From: Microvirga sp052115485
GTDB lineage: Bacteria; Pseudomonadota; Alphaproteobacteria; Rhizobiales; Beijerinckiaceae
Length of the DNA stretch: 64,000 nt
Direction: 5' to 3'
Assembly: GCF_052115485.1 (NCBI RefSeq)
Contig: NZ_JBFRGU010000004.1
Span: 62,001 to 126,000 of the forward strand
Part shown: positions 8,062-16,269 of the stretch, piece after piece
Layout of the letters: every line of letters starts with the position of its first letter
Position numbering within the stretch: position 1 is the first letter of the stretch
The notes under the pieces: model-generated
What the model was told of the DNA's origin: nothing
What the model saw: the letters and a program-made list of their open reading frames with translations, nothing else
The model's database searches: none
Translations under genes and position numbers: made by a program

Positions 8062-9261
8062 TCAGTTCACCTTCATCCAATCGGTGAGATGCTGCGGATC
8101 CCAGTTGTTCTTCTGGCTCCACTTGATGATCCGCCCGAGTCCGACCTGTTGACCGGAGATGGAAACCGGAGTGTCGATGATGCCACCGGTGTCCCAATTC
8201 TTCACCGCGCGTACGGCCTGAGCGAGGTTGTCGCCGTTGATCGGTTGCCCCGCATCGATTACGGCTTCGAACGCTCTCGTCGCCATCATGCCGCTGACCC
8301 AGGCGTTGAGGAATCCGAGTCGAGCATAGCCGTTGAAACTCGGATCCTTCGCTTTCGAGAGCTCACCGATGGTCTTCATCAGTGTGCCGGCAGGCTTCAA
8401 CGTGTCGTCGTTCCAAACTTTGACGCCGACCAATCCTTCCGCAACATCCTTGAGTTCGAGCATTTTTGCACGCTCGTTCTGCCAAACGGTCCCGAGGAAC
8501 ACAACGTCGTCCATGCCATAGTCGCGAACCAAGCGGACGATCTCCGGCCAGACCGCGAAGGAATAGCCGTGGTGGATGACGTGGGTCGGTTGAGCTTTCC
8601 GAATCGCCAGAGCATAGGCGCTGACGTCCGTCTCGACGAACTTGGTCTGCTGGACCAGGACCACTTTGACGCCTACTTCCTCGGCTCGTTTGATCGCCGG
8701 CTCGATGCCGTCGCGACCCATGCTCGTGCTCGAGTGCACGATCACGACCTTTGTCGGATTCGATCCGGATGATGTCTTGATATAATCAATGAGCATCTGA
8801 AGCTGTGCGCCATATGTTGCGCCAGTCACGAAGTGATAGGGAAAATTCTTCTCGTCGGCGAGCTCGGACGCGAACGACCCCGAGGTCATGAAGATTTTTT
8901 GCGTTGAGTTGTTCTCGGGTGAAATCGCCTGGATCATGCCGGTGCTTTCACCGAACAGATAATCGACACGCCCCTGGGCCAGTGCTTTTTTCACGTTCGC
9001 TACAGCGACGTCGACCTTGAAGGTCGAGTCGTTGATCGTCAGGTTGATCTTGCGACCACGAATACCGCCGTTCGCGTTGATCCATTTGGCGTAGGTGGTG
9101 AAGCCGTCGGCCTGGAACTTTCCACCCTCGGCAGCGGGACCGGTCAGGTCGCAGTGAATGCTCCAGTTGAGGTCATCGGCCGCGCGTGCGGTACGGATAC
9201 CGAATGTGCCGACCGCCGCGGCCGCGCCCGCTGCCTTCACGAAGTTGCGTCTATTAATCAT
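8062..9261 (-). CDS. ABC transporter substrate-binding protein (Liv/amide family)
   Basis: Periplasmic binding protein of the type I fold, about 399 residues. The N-terminus MINRRNFVKAAGAAAAVG followed by TARA is a twin-arginine-type export signal with cleavage expected near residue 27. Body features of the family are LTGPAAEGGKFQADG, NANGGIRGRKINL and, later, the YARLGFLNAWVSG region. ATG 9261 is preceded by GGAGGGG; a GTG four codons earlier would lie on that ribosome site. It is placed between livM and livF. The substrate is presumably the acid activated by the ligase at 3323 (inference). Confidence 0.93.
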   Translation of the reverse strand: MINRRNFVKAAGAAAAVGTFGIRTARAADDLNWSIHCDLTGPAAEGGKFQADGFTTYAKWINANGGIRGRKINLTINDSTFKVDVAVANVKKALAQGRVDYLFGESTGMIQAISPENNSTQKIFMTSGSFASELADEKNFPYHFVTGATYGAQLQMLIDYIKTSSGSNPTKVVIVHSSTSMGRDGIEPAIKRAEEVGVKVVLVQQTKFVETDVSAYALAIRKAQPTHVIHHGYSFAVWPEIVRLVRDYGMDDVVFLGTVWQNERAKMLELKDVAEGLVGVKVWNDDTLKPAGTLMKTIGELSKAKDPSFNGYARLGFLNAWVSGMMATRAFEAVIDAGQPINGDNLAQAVRAVKNWDTGGIIDTPVSISGQQVGLGRIIKWSQKNNWDPQHLTDWMKVN

Positions 9262-9306
9262 TATCCCCTCCACCTATTAGATCTGGTCGATCGCTTATTT
9301 GGTATG

Positions 9307-9326
9307 CGCCGCCCCTCGGGGCGGCG
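9307..9326. terminator. GC-rich hairpin between livM and binding-protein gene
   Basis: A perfect 9-base-pair inverted repeat (CGCCGCCCC / GGGGCGGCG) with a 2-base centre in the short gap between livM (9335) and the binding protein (9261). It has no T run, so it is more likely an mRNA-stabilising or attenuating hairpin than a terminator. Such elements beside binding-protein genes often set subunit ratios. Confidence 0.5.
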
Positions 9327-9334
9327 AAGGTCTC

Positions 9335-10375
9335 TCACGCGCTCTTGCGAGCGGGTGAGAATTTCTGCCGAGCGCGCTTCCACAACTGGGCGAGCCCGCG
9401 CGGTTCAAGGATAAGGAAAGCCACCATAAGGAGGCCGAAGATCGTCTCGCGGAGCGGAACGAGGATCGATGCAATGTCGAAGCCGAACGTTCCGCCGATC
9501 GTGAGCGCGCCTTCGCGCAGCACTTCCGGGAGAAGAGTCATGAAGACCGCTCCCAGGATCGCACCGAGCGTCGAGCCCATGCCGCCGACGATCACCGCCG
9601 ACAGGAAGAAGACGGAGAGAAGTAGACCGAATTGCTCGGGGTTCACGAATTGATTGAAATAAGCCAGCAAGCCGCCGGCGACACCGGCATAGAACGAGCC
9701 GAGCGCGAAGGCGACCAGCTTGTACCAGACGATCTGGACGCCCAAGACTTCCGCTGTCAGATCACGCTCGCGGACGGCGATGAATGCGCGGCCGACGCGG
9801 GAGCGGATGACGTTCAGCGTGAAGATCGTGAAGAACACGACGCAGGCGAGGATGAGGTAATAGGTCCGCGTCTCGTTGTTCAAGGCATAACCGAAGACCG
9901 TCGCGGGCTGGACCGTTAATCCCGCATCACCGTTGGTGACGCTCTGCCAATGCACAAAGACGAAGTTCAGGATGAATTGCGCAGCAAGCGTGGCGATGAC
10001 CAGATACAGACCTCGGATTCGCAGAGACGGAAGACCGAAGGCGATGCCGATGGCGGCCGCGACGATGCCTGCAAGCGGAATCGTTACATAGAAGGGAAGG
10101 CCGAGATGGATCTGCGAGAGCGCCACCGTGTATGCGCCGACACCCACGAAGGCGGCATGGCCGAGAGACAACAGGCCCGTGTAGCCGGTCATGATATTGA
10201 GGCCGTGCGTCACGATGATGTTGATGCCGAGGAGGCCCGCGAAGTAGATCCAATAGCGGGGAGCGACAAGCGGCAGCGCTGCGAGCACGGCAATGAGCAG
10301 CACAGCCCAGAGCCAGTCCCGGTTGATCGTCCGTAGTGGGGTGGAGATCGTCGTTGTTTCCACTTGGCTCAACAT
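9335..10375 (-). CDS. livM: Branched-chain amino acid-type ABC transporter permease LivM
   Basis: Integral membrane permease of 346 residues with many hydrophobic segments. The family motif region THGLNIMTGYTGLLSLGHAA lies in the N-terminal third, and the cytoplasmic coupling loop ending in RAFIAVRERDLTAEVLG is typical of LivM. The start is ATG 10375, which overlaps the livH stop in the arrangement TGATG. The frame extends upstream for nearly 100 codons, but that part lies over livH and is not protein-like. It forms the channel with LivH. Confidence 0.93.
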   Translation of the reverse strand: MLSQVETTTISTPLRTINRDWLWAVLLIAVLAALPLVAPRYWIYFAGLLGINIIVTHGLNIMTGYTGLLSLGHAAFVGVGAYTVALSQIHLGLPFYVTIPLAGIVAAAIGIAFGLPSLRIRGLYLVIATLAAQFILNFVFVHWQSVTNGDAGLTVQPATVFGYALNNETRTYYLILACVVFFTIFTLNVIRSRVGRAFIAVRERDLTAEVLGVQIVWYKLVAFALGSFYAGVAGGLLAYFNQFVNPEQFGLLLSVFFLSAVIVGGMGSTLGAILGAVFMTLLPEVLREGALTIGGTFGFDIASILVPLRETIFGLLMVAFLILEPRGLAQLWKRARQKFSPARKSA

Positions 10376-11256
10376 CAGATTCGCTCGATTTCCTTGGTGC
10401 CGAACAGGCCGGTCGGACGGACGAGAAGGACCAGTAGGGCGAGAATGTAGGGAGTGATCTCGCGGAACTCGGTACCGAGAATCCATCCGGTTACCGATTC
10501 CAGCCAGCCGACGATGAAGCCCGCGACGAGGACACCGCCGATCGAGTTCATGCCGCCGAGGATCACGACCGAGAGGACGTTGAGAGCGACGAGGCCGAGA
10601 TGCGGCGTCAATGTATTCACATTGGCCATCAGAATTCCGCTGATGCAACCCGTGACGGCGGCAATCACCCAGCTGAAGGCGATGATGCGACGCACGTCGA
10701 TTCCCATGGAATAAGCGGTGATCTGGTCCGCCGCCGCGGCGCGAAGCGCAATGCCAGCGCGGGAGTAACGCAGAAAGGCGATCAGAGAAATGACGATCAC
10801 AACAGCGATTGCGCAGGCGCGCGCGGTCTTCCCAGGGATGAAGATGCTACCGAGCAGAACGGGTGATCGCGACAGGATCGCCGGAATTTGAAGATCGTTC
10901 GGACCCCAGATCATGCCAACGATGCCACGGATGATGCTGCCGATGCCGAACGTCACCATCACGATGGCGATGAAGGGCCGCCCTATCATCGGGCGTAATG
11001 CAAGCCGCTCGATCAGCAATGAAACCGCGACCGAACCGATCAGCGCCGCGACGATACCAAAGAGGATTCCCATCGAGAATGTAACGGCGGCTGTGTAGAA
11101 GAAATAGGCGGACAGCATCATCATTTCGCCCATGGCGAAATTGAACGTGCGGCTCGATTTGAAGATTACGACGATGCCGAGCGCGATGAGAGCGTAGATG
11201 CCGCCCGAAGCGATTCCGACCGTTGAGTATTCGAGAAACAATGCCACCGAGTTCAA
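10375..11256 (-). CDS. livH: Branched-chain amino acid-type ABC transporter permease LivH
   Basis: Integral membrane permease of 293 residues with about eight hydrophobic segments. Typical LivH stretches are GGIYALIALGIVVIF, TFNFAMGEMMML, the coupling region RAAAADQITAYSMGIDVRR and the C-terminal LVRPTGLFG. It lies between livG and livM and overlaps livM by one base, so the two permeases are translationally coupled. Confidence 0.95.
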   Translation of the reverse strand: MNSVALFLEYSTVGIASGGIYALIALGIVVIFKSSRTFNFAMGEMMMLSAYFFYTAAVTFSMGILFGIVAALIGSVAVSLLIERLALRPMIGRPFIAIVMVTFGIGSIIRGIVGMIWGPNDLQIPAILSRSPVLLGSIFIPGKTARACAIAVVIVISLIAFLRYSRAGIALRAAAADQITAYSMGIDVRRIIAFSWVIAAVTGCISGILMANVNTLTPHLGLVALNVLSVVILGGMNSIGGVLVAGFIVGWLESVTGWILGTEFREITPYILALLVLLVRPTGLFGTKEIERI

Positions 11257-11268
11257 GGCTTCGCGCTC

Positions 11269-12060
11269 CTATGCCGCCGTTGCTTCTGCTATCGCGACAT
11301 CGTCGCCCACACCCAGATAGGCCGCGATGACGGCTGGATTGGTGCACACCTCGTTGGGTGTACCGGAAGCGATGGGTTTGCCGAAGGAAAGGACCACGAC
11401 TTGGTCGGATATTCCCATCACCATGCTCATGTCGTGTTCGATCAAGAGCACAGTCGTGTTCCAGTTGTTGCGGACATCGACCACGAAGCGGCTCATCTCC
11501 TGCTTTTCCTCGCGGTTCATGCCTGCAACCGGCTCATCGAGGAGCAGAATCTTGGGCTTCATGACGAGCGCGCGTGCCAGTTCAACCCGCTTCTGGAGGC
11601 CATAGGCGAGATCCTCCACGGGATGGTGCTGAACGCGGTCGAGTTCGAGAAGACCGATGATATCGCGCTGGATTTCGCGCGAGAGTTCAGCCTCCTCTTT
11701 GCGCGTCTGCAACAGACGGAAGCCAGCCGACAGAACACCGCTCTTGAGCTTGGTGTGAGCTCCGAGCTTGATGTTGTCGAGGACGCTCATGCCGTGAAAG
11801 AGCGCGATGTTTTGAAAAGTTCGTGACATACCGCAATAGGCGCGCTGACTCGGCTTGAGGCCTGAAATATCGCGGCCGTCGAGCGTCACGCGTCCGTGCT
11901 GGGGCTTGTAAAAGCCGGATACGACATTGAACAGGCTGGTCTTTCCCGCGCCATTGGGGCCGATCACGGAGGTGATCTTGCCGGCCTTGGCGTGAACGCT
12001 CACGCCGCTCAGTGCTTTGAGGCCGCCGAAAGCGAGCTGAATATCATCGACGAGCAGCAT
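11269..12060 (-). CDS. livG: Branched-chain amino acid-type ABC transporter, ATP-binding protein LivG
   Basis: ATPase of about 263 residues with Walker A GPNGAGKTSLF, Walker B ILLLDEPVAGMN and the relaxed signature LAYGLQKRVELARAL that marks LivG rather than LivF. The C-terminus VCTNPAVIAAYLG is also family-typical. I place the start at ATG 12060 (MLLVDDIQLAFGG), where homology begins. No ribosome site precedes it; instead a 19-codon reading frame with a good ribosome site ends 2 bases before it. A longer in-frame version reaching 12183 has no protein-like N-terminus. Confidence 0.9.
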   Translation of the reverse strand: MLLVDDIQLAFGGLKALSGVSVHAKAGKITSVIGPNGAGKTSLFNVVSGFYKPQHGRVTLDGRDISGLKPSQRAYCGMSRTFQNIALFHGMSVLDNIKLGAHTKLKSGVLSAGFRLLQTRKEEAELSREIQRDIIGLLELDRVQHHPVEDLAYGLQKRVELARALVMKPKILLLDEPVAGMNREEKQEMSRFVVDVRNNWNTTVLLIEHDMSMVMGISDQVVVLSFGKPIASGTPNEVCTNPAVIAAYLGVGDDVAIAEATAA

Positions 12061-12062
12061 GG

Positions 12063-12122
12063 TCAGTCGCGCCGTAGGCCGCAGCGCGCGCAAGCGACTT
12101 GCGGGAAATTTTTCGCATCCAT
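12063..12122 (-). CDS. Possible 19-residue leader peptide ahead of livG
   Basis: A short reading frame, M-D-A-K-N-F-P-Q-V-A-C-A-R-C-G-L-R-R-D, preceded at good distance by GGGAGGA (12134-12128). It stops in TGA two bases before the livG ATG, which lacks its own ribosome site. This is the layout of translational coupling. The CARC pair could bind metal but the peptide is too short to claim a fold. It could equally be a translation-start artefact; codon-level conservation in relatives would decide. Confidence 0.4.
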   Translation of the reverse strand: MDAKNFPQVACARCGLRRD

Positions 12123-12176
12123 GCCATTCCTCCCAATCACCCTGTCGATCTCCGTCGCTTTGGGTATTTAAAAACT

Positions 12177-12190
12177 CTAACACTTGTTCG
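12177..12190. promoter_or_regulatory. Near-palindromic operator CTAAC-ACTT-GTTCG (site 2)
   Basis: The same arms as sites 1 and 3 with one mismatch (GTTCG for GTTAG), upstream of livG and the leader peptide and downstream of the enoyl-CoA hydratase stop. The position suggests that the transporter genes have their own promoter under the same TetR regulator (inference). Confidence 0.45.
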
Positions 12191-12233
12191 AAAACTTGTC
12201 ACCACTCTTTGTGAGAGCCTGTCGGCCATTGCC

Positions 12234-13004
12234 TCAGGTGCCGGAAAACGTTGCGCTTCTCTTCTCTAGAAAGGCCGTCATCGCCTCGCGTTTGTCAAAA
12301 GAGTCGAACAGCAGATAAGCTGCCCGGCGCTCGAGCATGAGAGCCGTGTCGAGCGGAGCATCAAGCCCCGCATGCAGCACCTGTTTGATCTCGGCGACCG
12401 CGAGTGGCGGCATGGCGGCAATGGCGCGCGCGATCGCGATCGCTTCAGGAACAGTATCCTCATCCGGCGTGATCTTGCTCACCAGTCCGGCCTCGTAAGC
12501 TTCCCGCGCGGTAATGGGCTGGCCGGTGAGAAGCATCAGCATCGCGCGGTAGCGGCCGACAGCCCGTGCCAGCCGCTGGGTGCCACCGGCGCCCGGCATG
12601 ATGCCCAACTTGACCTCCGGCTGTCCGAACAACGCGCCTTCGCCTGCCACGATGATATCGGCATGCATGGCGAGTTCACATCCTCCGCCCAGGGCATAGC
12701 CATTCACAGCGGCAATAACCGGCTTGGGGCAGTGGCGGATCGCTCCCCAGTTGAGATCATCGCCCCGACGCATCATCTCGGCTGGCCCGATCGAAACCAT
12801 TGAACGAATGTCGGCGCCGGCTGCGAACGCTTTACGGTCTCCAGTGACAATGATCGCGCGGATCGCTCTTTCTTCCGACAGCGAGAGGAAGTGGCTTCGG
12901 AGCTCCGCGCGCAGCTCAGGGCTGAGAGCATTGCGCGCCTCCGGCCGATTGAGCCTAAGAAGCGCCACATGCTCGGCTGGATGTTCGAGGACCACCAGTG
13001 ACAT
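12234..13004 (-). CDS. Enoyl-CoA hydratase/isomerase family protein
   Basis: Crotonase-fold enzyme of 256 residues that hydrates a 2-enoyl-CoA to a 3-hydroxyacyl-CoA. The oxyanion-hole segments are FAAGADIRSM and GYALGGGCELAM. Both acidic positions of true hydratases are present, in GGGCELAM and GQPEVKLGIMPGAGGTQR. It contrasts with the PaaG-like crotonase at 2523, which lacks the second Glu, so the two probably do different steps. It is transcribed leftward from the divergent promoter region that holds operator site 3. Confidence 0.92.
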   Translation of the reverse strand: MSLVVLEHPAEHVALLRLNRPEARNALSPELRAELRSHFLSLSEERAIRAIIVTGDRKAFAAGADIRSMVSIGPAEMMRRGDDLNWGAIRHCPKPVIAAVNGYALGGGCELAMHADIIVAGEGALFGQPEVKLGIMPGAGGTQRLARAVGRYRAMLMLLTGQPITAREAYEAGLVSKITPDEDTVPEAIAIARAIAAMPPLAVAEIKQVLHAGLDAPLDTALMLERRAAYLLFDSFDKREAMTAFLEKRSATFSGT

Positions 13005-13066
13005 GATGTCTTGCCTTGCGCTGTTTGATTCGTGCCCCGCCGAAAAGGGGTTTACGCATCAACATT

Positions 13067-13080
13067 CTAACGGTAGTTAG
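13067..13080. promoter_or_regulatory. Palindromic operator CTAAC-GGTA-GTTAG (site 3)
   Basis: A perfect inverted repeat with arms identical to site 1, in the 180-base gap between the divergent enoyl-CoA hydratase (13004) and malyl-CoA lyase-like gene (13184). Only the arms are conserved and the 4-base centre differs, as expected for a protein-bound dyad. Control by the TetR protein at 1672-2352 is inferred. Confidence 0.6.
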
Positions 13081-13183
13081 ATTATAGGGAAGAAATCGGT
13101 TGCGTCAAAACCCACATTCAGGAAACGGTTCGAACGTGTCTGAACCGCGGGGAGACGACGTCGCCATGCTACGGGAGAGAAAG

Positions 13184-14113
13184 ATGATCGCAAGATCGCG
13201 GAGATTGCGCCGCTGCCAACTCGCAGTCCCCGGATCAAGCGACAAGATGATGGCCAAGGCCGCGTCGCTCGACGTCGATCACGTCTTCCTCGATCTCGAG
13301 GATGCGGTCGCGCCGGCAGCGAAGGTTCCTGCCCGCGCTCAAATTGTTCAGGCACTCAACACATTGGACTGGGGGCGCAGCATACGCTGCGTGAGGGTCA
13401 ATGATCTCGATACCCACTATGCCTATGAGGACATCATAACGGTTGTCGAGGGGGCCGGAGAGAACCTCGACACCATCATGGTTCCGAAGGTGAAATCCGC
13501 TTGCGACGTGCGCTTCGTTGATCGCCTGCTCTCGCAGATCGAAGGAAAGCTCGGTCTCAAGCGACGCATCGGCATTGAGGTTCTCATCGAGGAAGCCGAG
13601 GCCATTATGCGGGTCGAGGAAATCGCCGGAGCGTCCGATCGCCTCGAAGCGCTGATCTTCGGAATGGGTGACTACTCCGCTTCGCAGGGAATTGATCCGC
13701 GAGCCATTTCCGGCGACACCGGGTATCCTGGTGATATCTGGCATTACGCCCGATACAAGATGATCGTGGCTGCGCGGACCTATGGCCTTGATGCCGTCGA
13801 CGGGCCGTTCGTGAACTTCAAGGACCAGGATTATTTCCGGGTCGAATGCATCCGTGCGCAGCAGCTCGGAGCGGTCGGAAAATGGGCGATCCATCCGAGT
13901 CAGGTGGCAATCGCGCAAGAAGCGTTCAGCCCGTCGCAGGCGGAAGTCGACCGCGCCTACAGGGCGGTTGCCGCTTATCGCGAGGCGCAGCGACAAGGCC
14001 TCGGCGCCATCCAAGTCGACGGTCAGATGGTGGATGTGGCGACCGTCCGCCTCGTGCAGCGCATCATCGACCGGGCCGAACTCGCCGGCATCAAGCCGAC
14101 GGCCGACATTTGA
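13184..14113 (+). CDS. HpcH/HpaI (CitE-like) lyase, beta-methylmalyl-CoA/malyl-CoA lyase type
   Basis: CitE-like lyase of 309 residues. The metal- and CoA-binding pattern is visible: RRLRRCQLAVPGSS, FLDLEDAVAP, the IGIEVLIEEAEAI strand and GKWAIHPSQVAIA. These fit the alphaproteobacterial Mcl1 family, which reversibly cleaves beta-methylmalyl-CoA to glyoxylate and propionyl-CoA and L-malyl-CoA to glyoxylate and acetyl-CoA. I chose ATG 13184, behind GGGAGAG; ATG 13166 is an alternative. The next gene is a mesaconyl-CoA hydratase, the enzyme one step upstream in the ethylmalonyl-CoA pathway. The exact substrate cannot be told from sequence. Confidence 0.87.
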   Translation: MIARSRRLRRCQLAVPGSSDKMMAKAASLDVDHVFLDLEDAVAPAAKVPARAQIVQALNTLDWGRSIRCVRVNDLDTHYAYEDIITVVEGAGENLDTIMVPKVKSACDVRFVDRLLSQIEGKLGLKRRIGIEVLIEEAEAIMRVEEIAGASDRLEALIFGMGDYSASQGIDPRAISGDTGYPGDIWHYARYKMIVAARTYGLDAVDGPFVNFKDQDYFRVECIRAQQLGAVGKWAIHPSQVAIAQEAFSPSQAEVDRAYRAVAAYREAQRQGLGAIQVDGQMVDVATVRLVQRIIDRAELAGIKPTADI

Positions 14114-14131
14114 GCCGCAAGGATTTCTCAC

Positions 14132-15184
14132 ATGGCCAAGGCTTCCAGGGGCAATTTCTTCGAGGATTTCCGGCTCGGCCAGGAAATCGTGCACGCCGTG
14201 CCGCGCACCATCACCACGGGTGATGCCGCACTTTACTCCGCGCTTTACGGCATGCGGTTTGCCATGCAGTCCTCGGACGCTTTCGCACAATCATGCGGCC
14301 TTGCGCGCGCGCCGATCGATAATCTCCTTCTTTTTCACGTCATCTTCGGCAAGACCGTTCCCGACATATCTCTGAACGCGGTCGCCAATCTGGGCTACGC
14401 CGAATGTCGCTTTCTCGCGCCCGCGTGGCCGGGTGACAGCTTTACGGCGCGCAGTGAGGTCATCGGCCTGCGCGAAAACGCCAACGGCAAGACGGGCATC
14501 GTTTACGTGCGCTCGACCGGTTACAATCAGCACGACGTAGCGGTGTTGACGTTCGTGCGCTGGGTCATGGTGAACAAGCGCGACGAATCCGTTGCTGCGC
14601 CCGACCCAGTCATCCCCGAATTGGCGTCTGAGGTCGCCAGCGATGCGATTGTAATTCCGGATGGACTCGATTTCTCAGACTATGTACCCGCGCTCGGGGG
14701 AAGCCCGCATTTTTTCGATGATTATGAGGCGGGCGAAAGAATCGATCACATCGATGGCATGACCATTGAAGAAGCTGAACATCAGATTGCAACACGGCTC
14801 TATCAGAACACGGCGAAAGGCCATTTCGATGCCGTTCTGCAGGCGTCGAGCCGGTTCGGACGGCGGATCGTCTATGGTGGTCACATCATATCGCTGGCGC
14901 GTTCGCTCTCGTTCAATGGGCTTGCCAATGGCTGTGTCGTCGCTGCCATCAACGGCGGTCGGCATGTCAATGCGGCGGCTGCCGGCGATACGATCTATTG
15001 CTGGTCGCAAGTCTTGGATAAATGTCCGTTTCCAGACCGCACCGACATCGGAGCGCTGCGCGTTCGCACCATCGCCACCAAGGATATGGACTGCGCTTCC
15101 TATCCGGCTCCAGGTGGGCAGGAGGAGGCTTCCGTTCTGCTCGATCTCGACTATTGGCTGCTCATTCCCCGCAGCGCTGCGTGA
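14132..15184 (+). CDS. mch: Mesaconyl-CoA hydratase (double MaoC/hotdog domain)
   Basis: Protein of 350 residues with two hotdog halves, about residues 10-160 and 185-345. From memory the pattern matches mesaconyl-C1-CoA hydratase (beta-methylmalyl-CoA dehydratase): NFFEDFRLGQEIVHAVPRT, a PIDNLLLFHVIFGKTVPDIS stretch, then IDHIDGMTIEEAEHQ, TRLYQNTAKGHFD and FGRRIVYGGHIISLARSLS. The length also fits (about 343 in Rhodobacter). It interconverts mesaconyl-C1-CoA and beta-methylmalyl-CoA, feeding the lyase just upstream (18-base gap). A second copy of the ethylmalonyl-CoA pathway enzyme may exist elsewhere, leaving this one for catabolism. Confidence 0.88.
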   Translation: MAKASRGNFFEDFRLGQEIVHAVPRTITTGDAALYSALYGMRFAMQSSDAFAQSCGLARAPIDNLLLFHVIFGKTVPDISLNAVANLGYAECRFLAPAWPGDSFTARSEVIGLRENANGKTGIVYVRSTGYNQHDVAVLTFVRWVMVNKRDESVAAPDPVIPELASEVASDAIVIPDGLDFSDYVPALGGSPHFFDDYEAGERIDHIDGMTIEEAEHQIATRLYQNTAKGHFDAVLQASSRFGRRIVYGGHIISLARSLSFNGLANGCVVAAINGGRHVNAAAAGDTIYCWSQVLDKCPFPDRTDIGALRVRTIATKDMDCASYPAPGGQEEASVLLDLDYWLLIPRSAA

Positions 15185-15201
15185 CTGATCGGATCAGATC
15201 C

Positions 15202-16239
15202 ATGGTGCCAAGAACGAGCAAGTTGGAATTTCCCTGGAATGCGCCGCCCGGAAAGGGCGAAGTCACCGAGATTTCGCCCGGCCTGCTTTGGGCACGCTTG
15301 CCCCTGCCGTTCAGACTCGACCATGTCAATGTCTGGTTGCTGGAAGATGATGACGGTTGGACCGTGATCGACACGGGCTGTGCAACGGCCGAATTGTTCG
15401 ACGTATGGGAGACGTTGCTGGCAGGGCCGATGCGAGGTCTGCCGGTGCGCCGCGTTATTGCGACTCACGGGCACGTGGATCACATCGGCCTGTCGGGCTG
15501 GCTTGTCGAACGTTTCGAGGCTGACTTCGTCGGTACGTTCGCCGAATGGATATGGGCCCGGCTCACCCATATGCACGACGTGCCGAATTCGAGCGCAACT
15601 CACCATTCCTATCTCATCAGGCACGGATTCGATGAAGTTGTCGCGGATGGCATGATCAAAAGCCGCAATCGCTTCATCGACTTGTCCGGGCCGATTCCCG
15701 GTGCCATCACCGAGATTCGCGGCGGTGACACGATATGCTTCGGCGGTCGCGACTGGCGTGTCATCGTCACACGCGGGCATGCTTTCGAACATGCTTCGTT
15801 CTACGACGCAGTATCCGGCATCCTGATCGCGGGCGATCACCTTCTTCCGAAAATATCGCCGGTCATTGCGGTCTACGAGATGACGCCGACGGCTGACCCG
15901 CTGGCGGACTACCTCGCCTCGTTTCCGCAATTCGCGGACATCCCGGCGCAGACGCTTGTTCTTCCCTCGCATGGAATGCCCTATCGCGGCATCCATGAGC
16001 GCATCGAAGAGCTGTGCGACCATCACCGCAAGCGCCTCGACGCCACCGCGAACGCTCTCTCCATGCCAAGGACCGCGCTCGACCTTTCACGGACGATGTT
16101 CCCGCATATCGAGGGACCGGACAACATCGGCTTCGCGCTCGGCGAGACCCTTGCCCACATCAACTACCTGGTTAACAGCGGCGTGGTCCAGGAAGGCCGT
16201 GATGCGGATGGACGAGCGATATTCACCGCGCGCTTCTAG
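15202..16239 (+). CDS. MBL-fold metallo-hydrolase
   Basis: Metallo-beta-lactamase-fold hydrolase of about 345 residues. The metal motif ATHGHVDHIG gives H89, H91, D93 and H94; further ligands are likely in RGHAFEHASF, IAGDHLLP and LPSHGMPY. The C-terminal part (DHHRKRLDATANALS to the end) resembles the winged-helix tail of the LACTB2/GloB-like subgroup. Start ATG 15202 follows the hydratase stop by 17 bases and has only a weak ribosome site. Thioesterase or lactonase activity on a pathway intermediate is a guess from the operon. Confidence 0.85.
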   Translation: MVPRTSKLEFPWNAPPGKGEVTEISPGLLWARLPLPFRLDHVNVWLLEDDDGWTVIDTGCATAELFDVWETLLAGPMRGLPVRRVIATHGHVDHIGLSGWLVERFEADFVGTFAEWIWARLTHMHDVPNSSATHHSYLIRHGFDEVVADGMIKSRNRFIDLSGPIPGAITEIRGGDTICFGGRDWRVIVTRGHAFEHASFYDAVSGILIAGDHLLPKISPVIAVYEMTPTADPLADYLASFPQFADIPAQTLVLPSHGMPYRGIHERIEELCDHHRKRLDATANALSMPRTALDLSRTMFPHIEGPDNIGFALGETLAHINYLVNSGVVQEGRDADGRAIFTARF

Positions 16240-16269
16240 CCTGCAGAACACGACAATTCATAAGAGGCA

